Below are positions 36,315-44,205 of a stretch of 64,000 nucleotides of DNA, piece after piece (positions within the stretch are counted from its first letter, which is position 1; each line of letters opens with the position of its first letter). The DNA is taken from positions 2,170,001 through 2,234,000 of the forward strand of contig OY760195.1 in assembly GCA_963663375.1 (NCBI GenBank), in the 5' to 3' direction. The translations under genes were made by a program, and so were the position numbers. Source of the stretch: JAYREN01 sp963663375. Lineage in GTDB: Bacteria; Acidobacteriota; Holophagae; Holophagales; Holophagaceae. The notes under the pieces are model-generated. The model ran no database searches. It saw only the letters and a program-made list of their open reading frames with translations, and was not told the DNA's origin.

Positions 36315-36528
36315 TACCCAAGGGGATTTCCCCCGGCTTCCGCAGATCCGCCGCAGGACCCTTGCGGATTGATTGTGGAAGTATTCAGCAACACCCCCCT
36401 GGGAACCGAAATCCACATCCCACGAGGGGTCATCCACAAGTGGTCGGGGCCTCTTTTTCCAGGTAGAATGAGGGTTTGAACTCTCTTTCCGCAGCCCTAA
36501 AGCGTCTTCAATACGATCAGGGTGATTC
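36315..36528 (+). other. Candidate oriC / dnaN promoter region
   Basis: The 214-bp dnaA-dnaN gap holds the only cluster of DnaA-box-like sequences seen: TCATCCACA (36430-36438, one mismatch to TTATCCACA), AAATCCACA (36409-36417, two mismatches) and, reversed, TGTGGAAGT (36374-36382, three mismatches). It is more A/T-rich than its surroundings. A possible dnaN -10 box TAGAAT is at 36464-36469. The rpmH-dnaA gap has no such boxes. oriC placement is inferred from gene order and these motifs. Confidence 0.55.
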
Positions 36529-37656
36529 ATGAACTTTCAAGTACAGATTTCTAAAGAACGTCTGGACAGGACCCTCGGGATCCTCAAGCACGCTCTGGAA
36601 CGGCGAGTGACCCTCCCCATCCTCCAGCACGTGCTGGTGGAGGTTGAGGATCAGGAAATGACCCTCAAGGCCACCGACATGGAGCTGGCCTTCGAGGCGA
36701 CCATCCCTGTGGAAGGCAAGGGCAATAGGGTCTCGGCCATCCCTGGCAAGAAGTTCATCGAGACCGTGCGCGTCTATCCCGACGGCATGCTCACTCTCGA
36801 GTGGCCGGAAACGGGAAACCGCCTCTGGCTGCGGGCCAAGGGCTTCAACTCCGAGCACAACATCCAGCCGGGAGAGGGCTTTCCCGAGCTCCCCCGCCCC
36901 GATGCTGGGCTGCCCTCCATCCAGGTTGCATCCAACGCCTTCCGCAGGGCCATCCAGCTTGGGTCCATCGCCGTCAGCAAGGACGCCACCAAGCCCGCCC
37001 TCTCCGGCGTGCTGCTCCACCTCTCCAAGAACTTCATCCGGGTGGTCTCCACGGACGGTTTTCGGTTGGCGGTGGTGGAACTCCCGATCAAGACGGACCT
37101 CGAGGCCGACGCCCGGCTCATCGTGCCCAAGCGGGCCCTGGACCTCCTCCCCAGTTCTCTCGGGGATGACGGCCAATTGAGCCTCTCCTGGGATGACCGC
37201 AGCCTCTTCATGGATCAGCCCGGGCTGAAGTTCAGCACCCGCCGGGTCACGGGCAACTATCCCGCCTACGAGAAGGTCCTGCCTGCCGACCTGCCCAAGC
37301 GAGTGATCATCGATCGGGAGGATTTCCTCCGCACCCTGCGGATCGTGGGCCTCAAGAAGGACGACTACAACAAGAACGTGCGGCTGTTCTTCGAGTTCCC
37401 CAACCTCCGCGTCTACTTCCAGCACCCAGACGAGGGCGTCAACCAGGGCACCATCAGCTTCACCGGGGAAGAACAGCCCCTCGAATTGGCCTTCAACATC
37501 GATTACCTCACCGAGCTGCTGGAGCGCATCCCGGGCGATGAGGTGGTCTACCAGTTCAAGGACGATGTGGGCCAGGGCATCTTCATGTCTCCCAGCCTCG
37601 AGGAGATGACCTTCCGCTACATCCTGATGCCCGTTAAGTTCGCGAACCCAGGGTGA
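36529..37656 (+). CDS. dnaN: DNA polymerase III beta sliding clamp
   Basis: Ring-shaped clamp that tethers DNA polymerase to DNA. The 375-residue product has the three repeated clamp domains: domain I starting 'MNFQVQISKERLDRTLGILKHALERRVTLPILQHVLVE', domain II with 'LHLSKNFIRVVSTDGFRLAVVELP', and domain III with 'RIVGLKKDDYNKNVRLFF' and the C-terminal 'YILMPVKF' that forms the peptide-binding cleft. Slightly degenerate in domain II but complete. Lies between the putative oriC and gyrB. Confidence 0.97.
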   Translation: MNFQVQISKERLDRTLGILKHALERRVTLPILQHVLVEVEDQEMTLKATDMELAFEATIPVEGKGNRVSAIPGKKFIETVRVYPDGMLTLEWPETGNRLWLRAKGFNSEHNIQPGEGFPELPRPDAGLPSIQVASNAFRRAIQLGSIAVSKDATKPALSGVLLHLSKNFIRVVSTDGFRLAVVELPIKTDLEADARLIVPKRALDLLPSSLGDDGQLSLSWDDRSLFMDQPGLKFSTRRVTGNYPAYEKVLPADLPKRVIIDREDFLRTLRIVGLKKDDYNKNVRLFFEFPNLRVYFQHPDEGVNQGTISFTGEEQPLELAFNIDYLTELLERIPGDEVVYQFKDDVGQGIFMSPSLEEMTFRYILMPVKFANPG

Positions 37657-37723
37657 GCCTGGCGGCAGTATCCGCCGTTCCTCCTGTTCCGAACATGATT
37701 TCCGTCCAGAAAAGCGAGCCTTG

Positions 37724-40237
37724 ATGTCTGAAACGATCACCCCGACTCCCCAGGAATCTCCCAACACCTACACCGCCGACAACATCACCGTTCTGCGAGA
37801 CCTGGAAGCCGTACGTAAGCGGCCTGGGATGTACATAGGCGACACGGATGACGGCAGCGGCCTCCACCAGATGGTCTACGAGGTGGTGGACAACGCCATC
37901 GATGAGGCCTTGGCCGGTTATTGCAACCGGGTGGATGTGATCATCCACGACGACGGAAGCTGTTCCGTGGAGGACAACGGCCGCGGCATCCCCACCGACC
38001 TGCACAAGGAAGAGGGCCGCAGCGCCGCCGAAGTCATCATGACCGTGCTCCATGCGGGTGGGAAATTCGACGACAACTCCTACAAGATTTCCGGCGGCCT
38101 GCACGGCGTGGGTGTGTCCTGCGTCAACGCCCTGTCCGAAAAGCTGTGGCTCACCATCTGGCGGGAGGGCAGGGAATATTCCATGTCCTTCACCCGAGGC
38201 AAGGCAGACATGCCCCTCCAGACCCAGGGCCCCACGACCCGCCGGGGCACCCGGGTGCGTTTCAAGCCCGATAACGAGATCTTCCACGAGAAACTAGATT
38301 TTTCCTTCGATACCCTCACCCAGCGTCTGCGGGAATTGAGCTACCTCAACAAGGGTGTGCACATCCGGGTAACCGATGAGCGCAGCGGCGAAAACCACGA
38401 CTTCATCAACGCTGGCGGCATCGACGCCTTCGTCGGCCACCTGAACCGGAACAAGACCACCCTCCACAAGCCCCCCATCCACATCGAGGACACCAAGAGT
38501 GATGTGACGGTGGAGGTCTCACTTCAGTGGAACGACTCCTACCAGGAGACGCTGTACTGCTTCACCAACAACATCCGCAACCGGGATGGCGGCGCTCATC
38601 TGGAGGGCTTCCGGGCCGCCATGACCCGAGTGATCAACACCTACGCCGAGAAGAACAACCTACTGAAATCCAGCAAGGTTACCCTCTCGGGCGAGGATGT
38701 GCGTGAGGGGCTCACCGCCGTCATCTCCGCCAAAGTGCCCGATCCCAAGTTCAGCAGCCAGACCAAGGACAAGCTGGTCTCCAGCGAGGTGAAGGGCATT
38801 GTGCAGACGGTGGTCTACGAGCGGTTGACGAGCTTCTTTGAGGAAAACCCTCGCGAGGCCAAGGCCATCCTGGAAAAAGCCATCGAGGCCGCCCGGGCCC
38901 GAGAGGCCGCCCGTCGCGCCCGCGAACTGACCCGCCGGAAGGGCAGCCTGGACAGTGCGGGTCTGCCGGGCAAGCTGGCGGACTGTCAGGAGAAAGATCC
39001 CGCCCTCTGTGAAATCTTCCTCGTCGAGGGTGATTCCGCCGGTGGCTCGGCCAAGCAGGGCCGCAGCCGCACCAATCAGGCCATCCTGCCCCTGCGGGGT
39101 AAGGTGCTGAACGTCGAGAAGGCCCGCTTCGACAAGATCGTCGGCAACCAGGAGCTGCGGCTGTTGGTCCAGGCCTTCGGCACGGGCATCGGCCAGGACG
39201 ATTTCAAGGTCGAAAACCTCCGGTACCACAAGATCGTGCTGATGACGGACGCCGACGTGGACGGCAGCCATATCCGCACCCTGCTGTTGACGTTCCTCTA
39301 TCGCCAGATGCCAGAGCTGGTCCTTCGGGGCCACATCTACATCGCCCAGCCCCCGCTGTATAAGGTCAAGAAGGGCAAGCAGGAGCGCTACCTCAAGGAT
39401 GAGCGCGCCCTGGAAGAATACCTGTTCCACAAGGCCCTGGATGGCTGGACGCTGACCCTGCCTACCGGCGCGGAAGTCAAGGATGCTGTCCTTGTCCGTG
39501 AAATGAAGAAGTGGGGCGAGTTGAAGCACATCTACGCCAAGTTGGAGCGGCGGGGCTATGCGCCCGCCCTGGTGGATGCGCTGCTGACGGAAGGCCTGCT
39601 GGACGAGAGCCGCTTCGGGTCGGTCGAGAATGTCACCGAATTGGGTGAGCGTCTCATGGCCTCGGGCATGGGGAAGGTGGAGCTGGAAACCGTGGAGGCC
39701 GTCGAGGTCGACGATCAGATCATTCCCGCCACCCACACCATCAAGCTCACCCGCGTCCACATGTCGCGCCCCATTACCCTCTGGATCGATCAGCAGGTGG
39801 CCCATTGGGGCGAGTTCCGTCGCCTGATGGCCCTCAAGCAGGATCTCGCCACCTTCCAGGGGGGCGCCCTGAAGCTGCGTCGCACCTCCCAGGCCGCCAA
39901 GCCAGTCGAAGAGGGCGAGGAGCCCGAAGAGGCACTGTCCACCAAGGTGCAACCCAAGGAGATGGTCTTCGAAAGGGCGGAGGATCTGCTGGCCTCGATC
40001 CTTGAGGAAGGCAAGCGGGGTCTCAGCATCCAGCGCTACAAGGGCTTGGGTGAGATGAATCCCGAACAGCTGTGGGAGACCACCATGGATCCCGAGCGCC
40101 GGACCCTGCTCCGAGTGCAGGTGGAGGATGCGGTGGAGGCCGACGAGATCTTCACGATCCTCATGGGGGATGCCGTGGAGCCCCGGCGCCGTTTCATCGA
40201 GAACAACGCCCTTCTGGCCGAAAACCTGGATGTCTAA
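37724..40237 (+). CDS. gyrB: DNA gyrase subunit B
   Basis: ATPase subunit of gyrase (837 residues). GHKL ATPase: 'EVVDNAIDEALAGY', EDNGRGIP, GGLHGVG; transducer; Toprim domain with EGDSAGGSA and DADVDGSH; C-terminal Gyrase B domain ending in 'RYKGLGEMNPEQLWETTMDPERRTLL'. The length and the block between Toprim halves (about 560-730) indicate the Gram-negative type with insert. ATG 37724 is preferred; a TTG three bases earlier is in frame. A large hairpin and a parS site separate it from gyrA. Confidence 0.97.
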   Translation: MSETITPTPQESPNTYTADNITVLRDLEAVRKRPGMYIGDTDDGSGLHQMVYEVVDNAIDEALAGYCNRVDVIIHDDGSCSVEDNGRGIPTDLHKEEGRSAAEVIMTVLHAGGKFDDNSYKISGGLHGVGVSCVNALSEKLWLTIWREGREYSMSFTRGKADMPLQTQGPTTRRGTRVRFKPDNEIFHEKLDFSFDTLTQRLRELSYLNKGVHIRVTDERSGENHDFINAGGIDAFVGHLNRNKTTLHKPPIHIEDTKSDVTVEVSLQWNDSYQETLYCFTNNIRNRDGGAHLEGFRAAMTRVINTYAEKNNLLKSSKVTLSGEDVREGLTAVISAKVPDPKFSSQTKDKLVSSEVKGIVQTVVYERLTSFFEENPREAKAILEKAIEAARAREAARRARELTRRKGSLDSAGLPGKLADCQEKDPALCEIFLVEGDSAGGSAKQGRSRTNQAILPLRGKVLNVEKARFDKIVGNQELRLLVQAFGTGIGQDDFKVENLRYHKIVLMTDADVDGSHIRTLLLTFLYRQMPELVLRGHIYIAQPPLYKVKKGKQERYLKDERALEEYLFHKALDGWTLTLPTGAEVKDAVLVREMKKWGELKHIYAKLERRGYAPALVDALLTEGLLDESRFGSVENVTELGERLMASGMGKVELETVEAVEVDDQIIPATHTIKLTRVHMSRPITLWIDQQVAHWGEFRRLMALKQDLATFQGGALKLRRTSQAAKPVEEGEEPEEALSTKVQPKEMVFERAEDLLASILEEGKRGLSIQRYKGLGEMNPEQLWETTMDPERRTLLRVQVEDAVEADEIFTILMGDAVEPRRRFIENNALLAENLDV

Positions 40238-40313
40238 CCACCAAGATCCCCAAGGGCGCCGATTCTGGCGGGCGCCTCTGGGGAGTTCTTTGTGTCTCTG
40301 GTGGTGAGTTTTT
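40238..40313 (+). terminator. Large hairpin with T-run between gyrB and gyrA (attenuator candidate)
   Basis: Directly after the gyrB stop, CCACCA (40238-40243) pairs with TGGTGG (40299-40304), CCCCA (40248-40252) with TGGGG (40279-40283), and AGGGCGC with GCGCCT within, around a short loop. TTTTT follows at 40309-40313. Interrupted stem, so weaker than a classic terminator, but it could attenuate transcription into gyrA. The gyrA parS site begins 8 bases later. Confidence 0.55.
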
Positions 40314-40320
40314 AAGTAGA

Positions 40321-40336
40321 GGTTCCACGTGGAACA
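40321..40336. other. parS site overlapping the gyrA start
   Basis: GGTTCCACGTGGAACA matches the parS palindrome except for the first base. The gyrA GTG start codon (40329-40331) is inside it and the AGAGG ribosome-binding site (40318-40322) touches its left edge. Bound ParB would therefore sit on the gyrA translation-start region of the DNA. Confidence 0.85.
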
Positions 40337-42968
40337 ACAACAACCGAAAACCCAACGGATCGAACCCATCGAGATCGAACGGGAGATGCGGAAGTCCTAC
40401 CTCGACTACGCCATGAGCGTGATCGTGGGCCGCGCCCTGCCGGATGTCCGGGACGGCTTGAAGCCGGTGCATCGCCGCGTGCTGTTCTCCATGAAGGAGT
40501 CCGGCAACGAGTGGAACCGCGCCTACCGCAAGTCGGCCCGCACCGTCGGCGATGTGATGGGTAAGTATCACCCCCACGGTGACTCCGCCATCTACGACAC
40601 CTTGGTCCGCCTAGCCCAGCCCTTCTCCATGCGCCACGTTCTCGTGGATGGTCAGGGCAACTTCGGGTCCATCGACGGCGACAGCGCCGCGGCCATGCGC
40701 TACACCGAGGCCCGCATGGCTCGGCTGGCCTCCGAGATGATGGAGGACATCGACCAGGAAACGGTGGATTTCGGTCCCAACTACGACGACAGCCTGGAAG
40801 AGCCCCTCGTCCTTCCCACCCGTTTCCCCAATCTCCTGTTGAATGGCTCCCAGGGCATCGCCGTCGGCATGGCCACGAGCATCCCGCCCCATAATCTGCG
40901 GGAGCTCTGCGGCGCCCTCATTGCCCTCATCGGTGATCCCAACCTGGGCCTTGAGGGAATCATGGAGCACATCAAGGGGCCCGACTTCCCCCTCGGCGGC
41001 CTAATGCTGGGCACCGAAGGCGTGGTGAGCGCCTACCGCACCGGGCGCGGTCGCTGCATCGTGCGCGCCAAGTCGCACATCGAAAATGTGCGGGTCAAGA
41101 ACAAGGGTGAAGTCGAACAACTGGTCTTCACCGAACTGCCCTACCAGGTGAACAAGGCCACCCTCACCGAAAAGATCGCCGAGCTCGTCCACGAGAAGAA
41201 GATCGAAGGCATCGGCGATCTGCGAGACGAGTCTGATCGCGACGGCATTCGCCTGGTGGTGGAGCTCAAGAAGAACGAGCCCAGCGATATCGTCCTGAAC
41301 CAGCTCTACCAGCAGACGGGCCTTCAGAGCAGCTTCCCCATCACCATGCTCTGCATCGTGAACGGGCAGCCCCGGGTCTGCACCCTGCGGGAAATCCTGA
41401 AGGAATTCATTGGTTTCCGCCGCGAGGTGGTCACCCGGCGAACGATGTTTCAGCTGCGCAAGGCGGAGGAACGGCACCACATCCTGATGGGCCTCAAGAT
41501 CGCCCTGGACTACCTGGATGCCGTGATCAAGCTGATCCGCGCCGCCCAGAGTCCAGAAGAAGCCAAGGCGGGCCTCATGGCCGGCGCCTTCGCCACCGCT
41601 GCGGCCCTCAAGAAGGATCCCAGCCTCGCCCTCTCCGACCGACAGGCCCAGGCCATCCTGGACATGCGCCTCCAGCGCCTCACGGGCCTGGAGCGGGAGA
41701 AGATCCTCGAGGAACTGGCCGAAATCGAGAAGACCATTGCCTACATGAAGGCCATCCTGTCCGATGACAACCTCTTGATGTCCGTCATCAAGGGCGAACT
41801 CCAGGCCATCAGCGAGCAGTTCGGCGATGCCCGGCGCACCGAAATCATGGGCTTCAGCGGCGATATCCGCATGGAGGACGTGGTTCCGGACGACCCCATG
41901 GCCATCACCATGTCCAAGGCGGGCTACATCAAGCGCACCGAGCTTTCCACCTACCGTCGCCAGAAGCGCGGCGGCAAGGGCAAGCTGGGTATGAAGACCA
42001 AGGATGAGGACTTCGTCGAGCGGCTCTTCCTCACCAAGGCCCACGACACCCTGCTGATCTTCACGGATCGGGGCTATGCCTACGCCATCAAGGTCTACGA
42101 TATCCCCGAGAGTGGTGCGGCCAATCGCGGCAAGCACATCAAGAACCTCATCAGCCTCAAGGATGACGAGAAGGTCGTCACCCTCATGGCGCTGCGCGAA
42201 TTCCCCGAGGATTCGCACCTGGTCTTCGCCACCAGCGACGGCACCGTGAAGAAGACGGCCCTCAGTGCCTATGCCAATATCCGCAGCAACGGCCTCATCG
42301 CCCTGAACATCGAGGATGGCAACAGCCTCGTGAGCGTTCGGGTCTCCAACGGCCAGCAGCAGATTCTGCTCATCAGCGCTCAGGGCAAGGCCATCCGCTT
42401 CCCCGAGGAGGATGTCCGCGCCATGGGCCGCACCGCCACTGGCGTGCGCGGCATGCGCCTGGGCTCCGGCGACCACATCGTGGACATGGAGGTGGCCGAT
42501 CCGCTGCCGGACCTGCCCGAAGGTGTGGAGGCCGACGAAAGCACCGCCGAACACGGCATGCTCCTCACGGTCACCGAGAAGGGGTACGGCAAGCGCAGCC
42601 TGCTCCAGGACTACCGGCTCCAGGGCCGCGGCGGCACGGGGGTCATCAACATCCGGGCCGGGGTTCGCAACGGCCATGTGGTGGGTTCGGTTTTGGTCAA
42701 ACCCGGCGAGGGTTGTCTGCTCATCTCCCAGGAGGGCATGGTCATCCGCTTCGCCATCGACGAGGTCCGCAAGACGGGTCGCGCCGCCCTGGGCGTCAAG
42801 CTGCTGAACCTGGCCTCGGAGACCGATCGGGTGGTCGGCCTCGCCATGATCGATGCCAGCGCCCAGGCCCTCGACGAGGAAGAGGATCTGGATCTGGTGG
42901 TCGATGCGGAGACGGCCCAGCCCGGCCCCGACGAGAGCGGCGAGCCCCAGAAGCTCGGCCTGGAGTAA
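40329..42968 (+). CDS. gyrA: DNA gyrase subunit A
   Basis: Breakage-reunion subunit of gyrase (879 residues). Starts MEQQQPKTQRIEPIEIE, then 'MRKSYLDYAMSVIVGRALPDVRDGLKPVHRR'; catalytic Tyr125 in AMRYTEARM; quinolone region 'HPHGDSAIYD' with Ser86 and Asp90 in the wild-type states. The C-terminal DNA-wrapping domain has the GyrA-box QKRGGKG and the related QGRGGTG. The GTG start with AGAGG 6 bases upstream lies inside a parS site. An acidic tail (EEEDLDLVVDAETAQ) ends the protein. Confidence 0.97.
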   Translation: MEQQQPKTQRIEPIEIEREMRKSYLDYAMSVIVGRALPDVRDGLKPVHRRVLFSMKESGNEWNRAYRKSARTVGDVMGKYHPHGDSAIYDTLVRLAQPFSMRHVLVDGQGNFGSIDGDSAAAMRYTEARMARLASEMMEDIDQETVDFGPNYDDSLEEPLVLPTRFPNLLLNGSQGIAVGMATSIPPHNLRELCGALIALIGDPNLGLEGIMEHIKGPDFPLGGLMLGTEGVVSAYRTGRGRCIVRAKSHIENVRVKNKGEVEQLVFTELPYQVNKATLTEKIAELVHEKKIEGIGDLRDESDRDGIRLVVELKKNEPSDIVLNQLYQQTGLQSSFPITMLCIVNGQPRVCTLREILKEFIGFRREVVTRRTMFQLRKAEERHHILMGLKIALDYLDAVIKLIRAAQSPEEAKAGLMAGAFATAAALKKDPSLALSDRQAQAILDMRLQRLTGLEREKILEELAEIEKTIAYMKAILSDDNLLMSVIKGELQAISEQFGDARRTEIMGFSGDIRMEDVVPDDPMAITMSKAGYIKRTELSTYRRQKRGGKGKLGMKTKDEDFVERLFLTKAHDTLLIFTDRGYAYAIKVYDIPESGAANRGKHIKNLISLKDDEKVVTLMALREFPEDSHLVFATSDGTVKKTALSAYANIRSNGLIALNIEDGNSLVSVRVSNGQQQILLISAQGKAIRFPEEDVRAMGRTATGVRGMRLGSGDHIVDMEVADPLPDLPEGVEADESTAEHGMLLTVTEKGYGKRSLLQDYRLQGRGGTGVINIRAGVRNGHVVGSVLVKPGEGCLLISQEGMVIRFAIDEVRKTGRAALGVKLLNLASETDRVVGLAMIDASAQALDEEEDLDLVVDAETAQPGPDESGEPQKLGLE

Positions 42969-42971
42969 TCC

Positions 42972-43787
42972 TTGGAACCCCTGCGGGAAACCTTTACCGT
43001 CCGCACCCGGGACGGGCGGGAGTACCCGGGGATCACCATGGCCAGTCTTCGGATCGGAGCGGCTCAGAAGATCTTCTCCCTGGATGACATGGTGCGACCC
43101 GAGCAAATGGCAGGCACCTGGACGCCTATCGCCCGAGTGCTGAGCCTGCCGGAAGCGGGTTCAGTTCGAACGGAGCCCCCGGCTTCCCGAGCCGCTCCTG
43201 AGTTCCCCCAGGTTTCAACGGGAATCGCCCTGGACCTGGATGCCCATCCAGCCCCCAGACCTCAGCCCGTGGCAGCGCCCCTGCGAGTACAGCCCCAGGA
43301 AACGCCTTTCCGCAGCGCTCCGGTTTCGACTCAGATGGATGAAGACGAAGGCCCCGTTCGCTATCGGCTGCAGATCGCGGGGGCCTACCTGCTGTTCTTC
43401 GGCATCCTTGGCATGGTGGCCTACGCGTTCGGGAAGCACGGCCCCACGGACAGCATCATCATGCTGGTGAACACCGGATTCGGCATCGCCCTGCTCATGA
43501 ATCTGCAACAGGTTCGAAAGTGGGCGGCGGGATGGGTCATCGCCGGGTGGGCGCTGGCTGGTTTGGGCGGCACCCTTGCGGCGGGATGCTTCGGGCTAGT
43601 GTTGGTGGGTGTCCTCGCAGGGCTAGGCTTTGGCGGTCCCGCCTGCCTGCTCTGGGGCGAAGAGTGCCCTCGACCCAGGTTCTGGACCGGCGTCACCCTC
43701 ATCGGGATCATGCTCTTCCTGGCGGTGGTGGGCATGATTCTCGGTGCCGTGGCCGGGGCGGCCCTGCTGCAGCGCATGCGAACCTGA
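42972..43787 (+). CDS. Membrane protein of unknown function, possible GYF-like N-domain
   Basis: A 271-residue protein. The N-terminal 55 residues (TFTVRTRDGREYPGITMASLRIGAAQKIFSLDDMV...W) resemble the GYF_2/DUF4339 modules often fused to membrane proteins; this is a weak pattern match. A Pro-rich linker (60-125) leads to about four or five membrane helices from residue 131 to 266. Start is TTG 42972 with GGAG 7 bases upstream; ATG 43038 is a fallback. It follows gyrA after 3 bp and the thioesterase gene is 15 bp downstream, suggesting co-transcription with gyrA. Confidence 0.7.
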   Translation: MEPLRETFTVRTRDGREYPGITMASLRIGAAQKIFSLDDMVRPEQMAGTWTPIARVLSLPEAGSVRTEPPASRAAPEFPQVSTGIALDLDAHPAPRPQPVAAPLRVQPQETPFRSAPVSTQMDEDEGPVRYRLQIAGAYLLFFGILGMVAYAFGKHGPTDSIIMLVNTGFGIALLMNLQQVRKWAAGWVIAGWALAGLGGTLAAGCFGLVLVGVLAGLGFGGPACLLWGEECPRPRFWTGVTLIGIMLFLAVVGMILGAVAGAALLQRMRT

Positions 43788-43802
43788 CAAGAGGATCAAT
43801 CC

Positions 43803-44186
43803 ATGGTTGCCACCCTTCAATCCGGGCTCACCCACCAGTTCGAGAAGCTCACTGAACCCCGGGAATCCGCTGCGGCCGTGGCCTCCGGCGCCCTGGATGT
43901 CTTCAGCACGCCTTCCCTGGTGGCGCTGTTCGAGAGTACGGCCCTTCAGGCGGTACAGCCCCACCTTCCCGAAGGGCACACCACCGTTGGCATCGAGGTG
44001 TCGGTACGGCACCTGAAGGCCACGCGAATTGGCCAGCGCGTTCGCTGCCAGGTCTCGGTGAGCGCGCTGGAGGGCAAGCGCATCGCCTTTACTGGAGAGA
44101 TGTGGGACGAGCAGGGGAAGATCGGCGAAGGCACTCATGTCCGCTACGTCGTGAACGAGGCCGAGTTCATCAAGCGGTTGGATTGA
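43803..44186 (+). CDS. Thioesterase, fluoroacetyl-CoA thioesterase (FlK)-like hot-dog fold
   Basis: Hot-dog-fold acyl-CoA thioesterase of 127 residues. Thr36, Glu44 and His70 stand 8 and 26 residues apart, the same spacing as the Thr42-Glu50-His76 triad of Streptomyces FlK, and 'STPSLVALFE' and 'HTTVGIEVSVRHLKAT' fit the family. Most members act on unknown acyl-CoAs, not fluoroacetyl-CoA. Starts 15 bp after the membrane protein gene and ends 19 bp before the GlmS-like gene. Confidence 0.85.
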   Translation: MVATLQSGLTHQFEKLTEPRESAAAVASGALDVFSTPSLVALFESTALQAVQPHLPEGHTTVGIEVSVRHLKATRIGQRVRCQVSVSALEGKRIAFTGEMWDEQGKIGEGTHVRYVVNEAEFIKRLD

Positions 44187-44205
44187 ATCTAAGGAGTCTC
44201 TCTAG

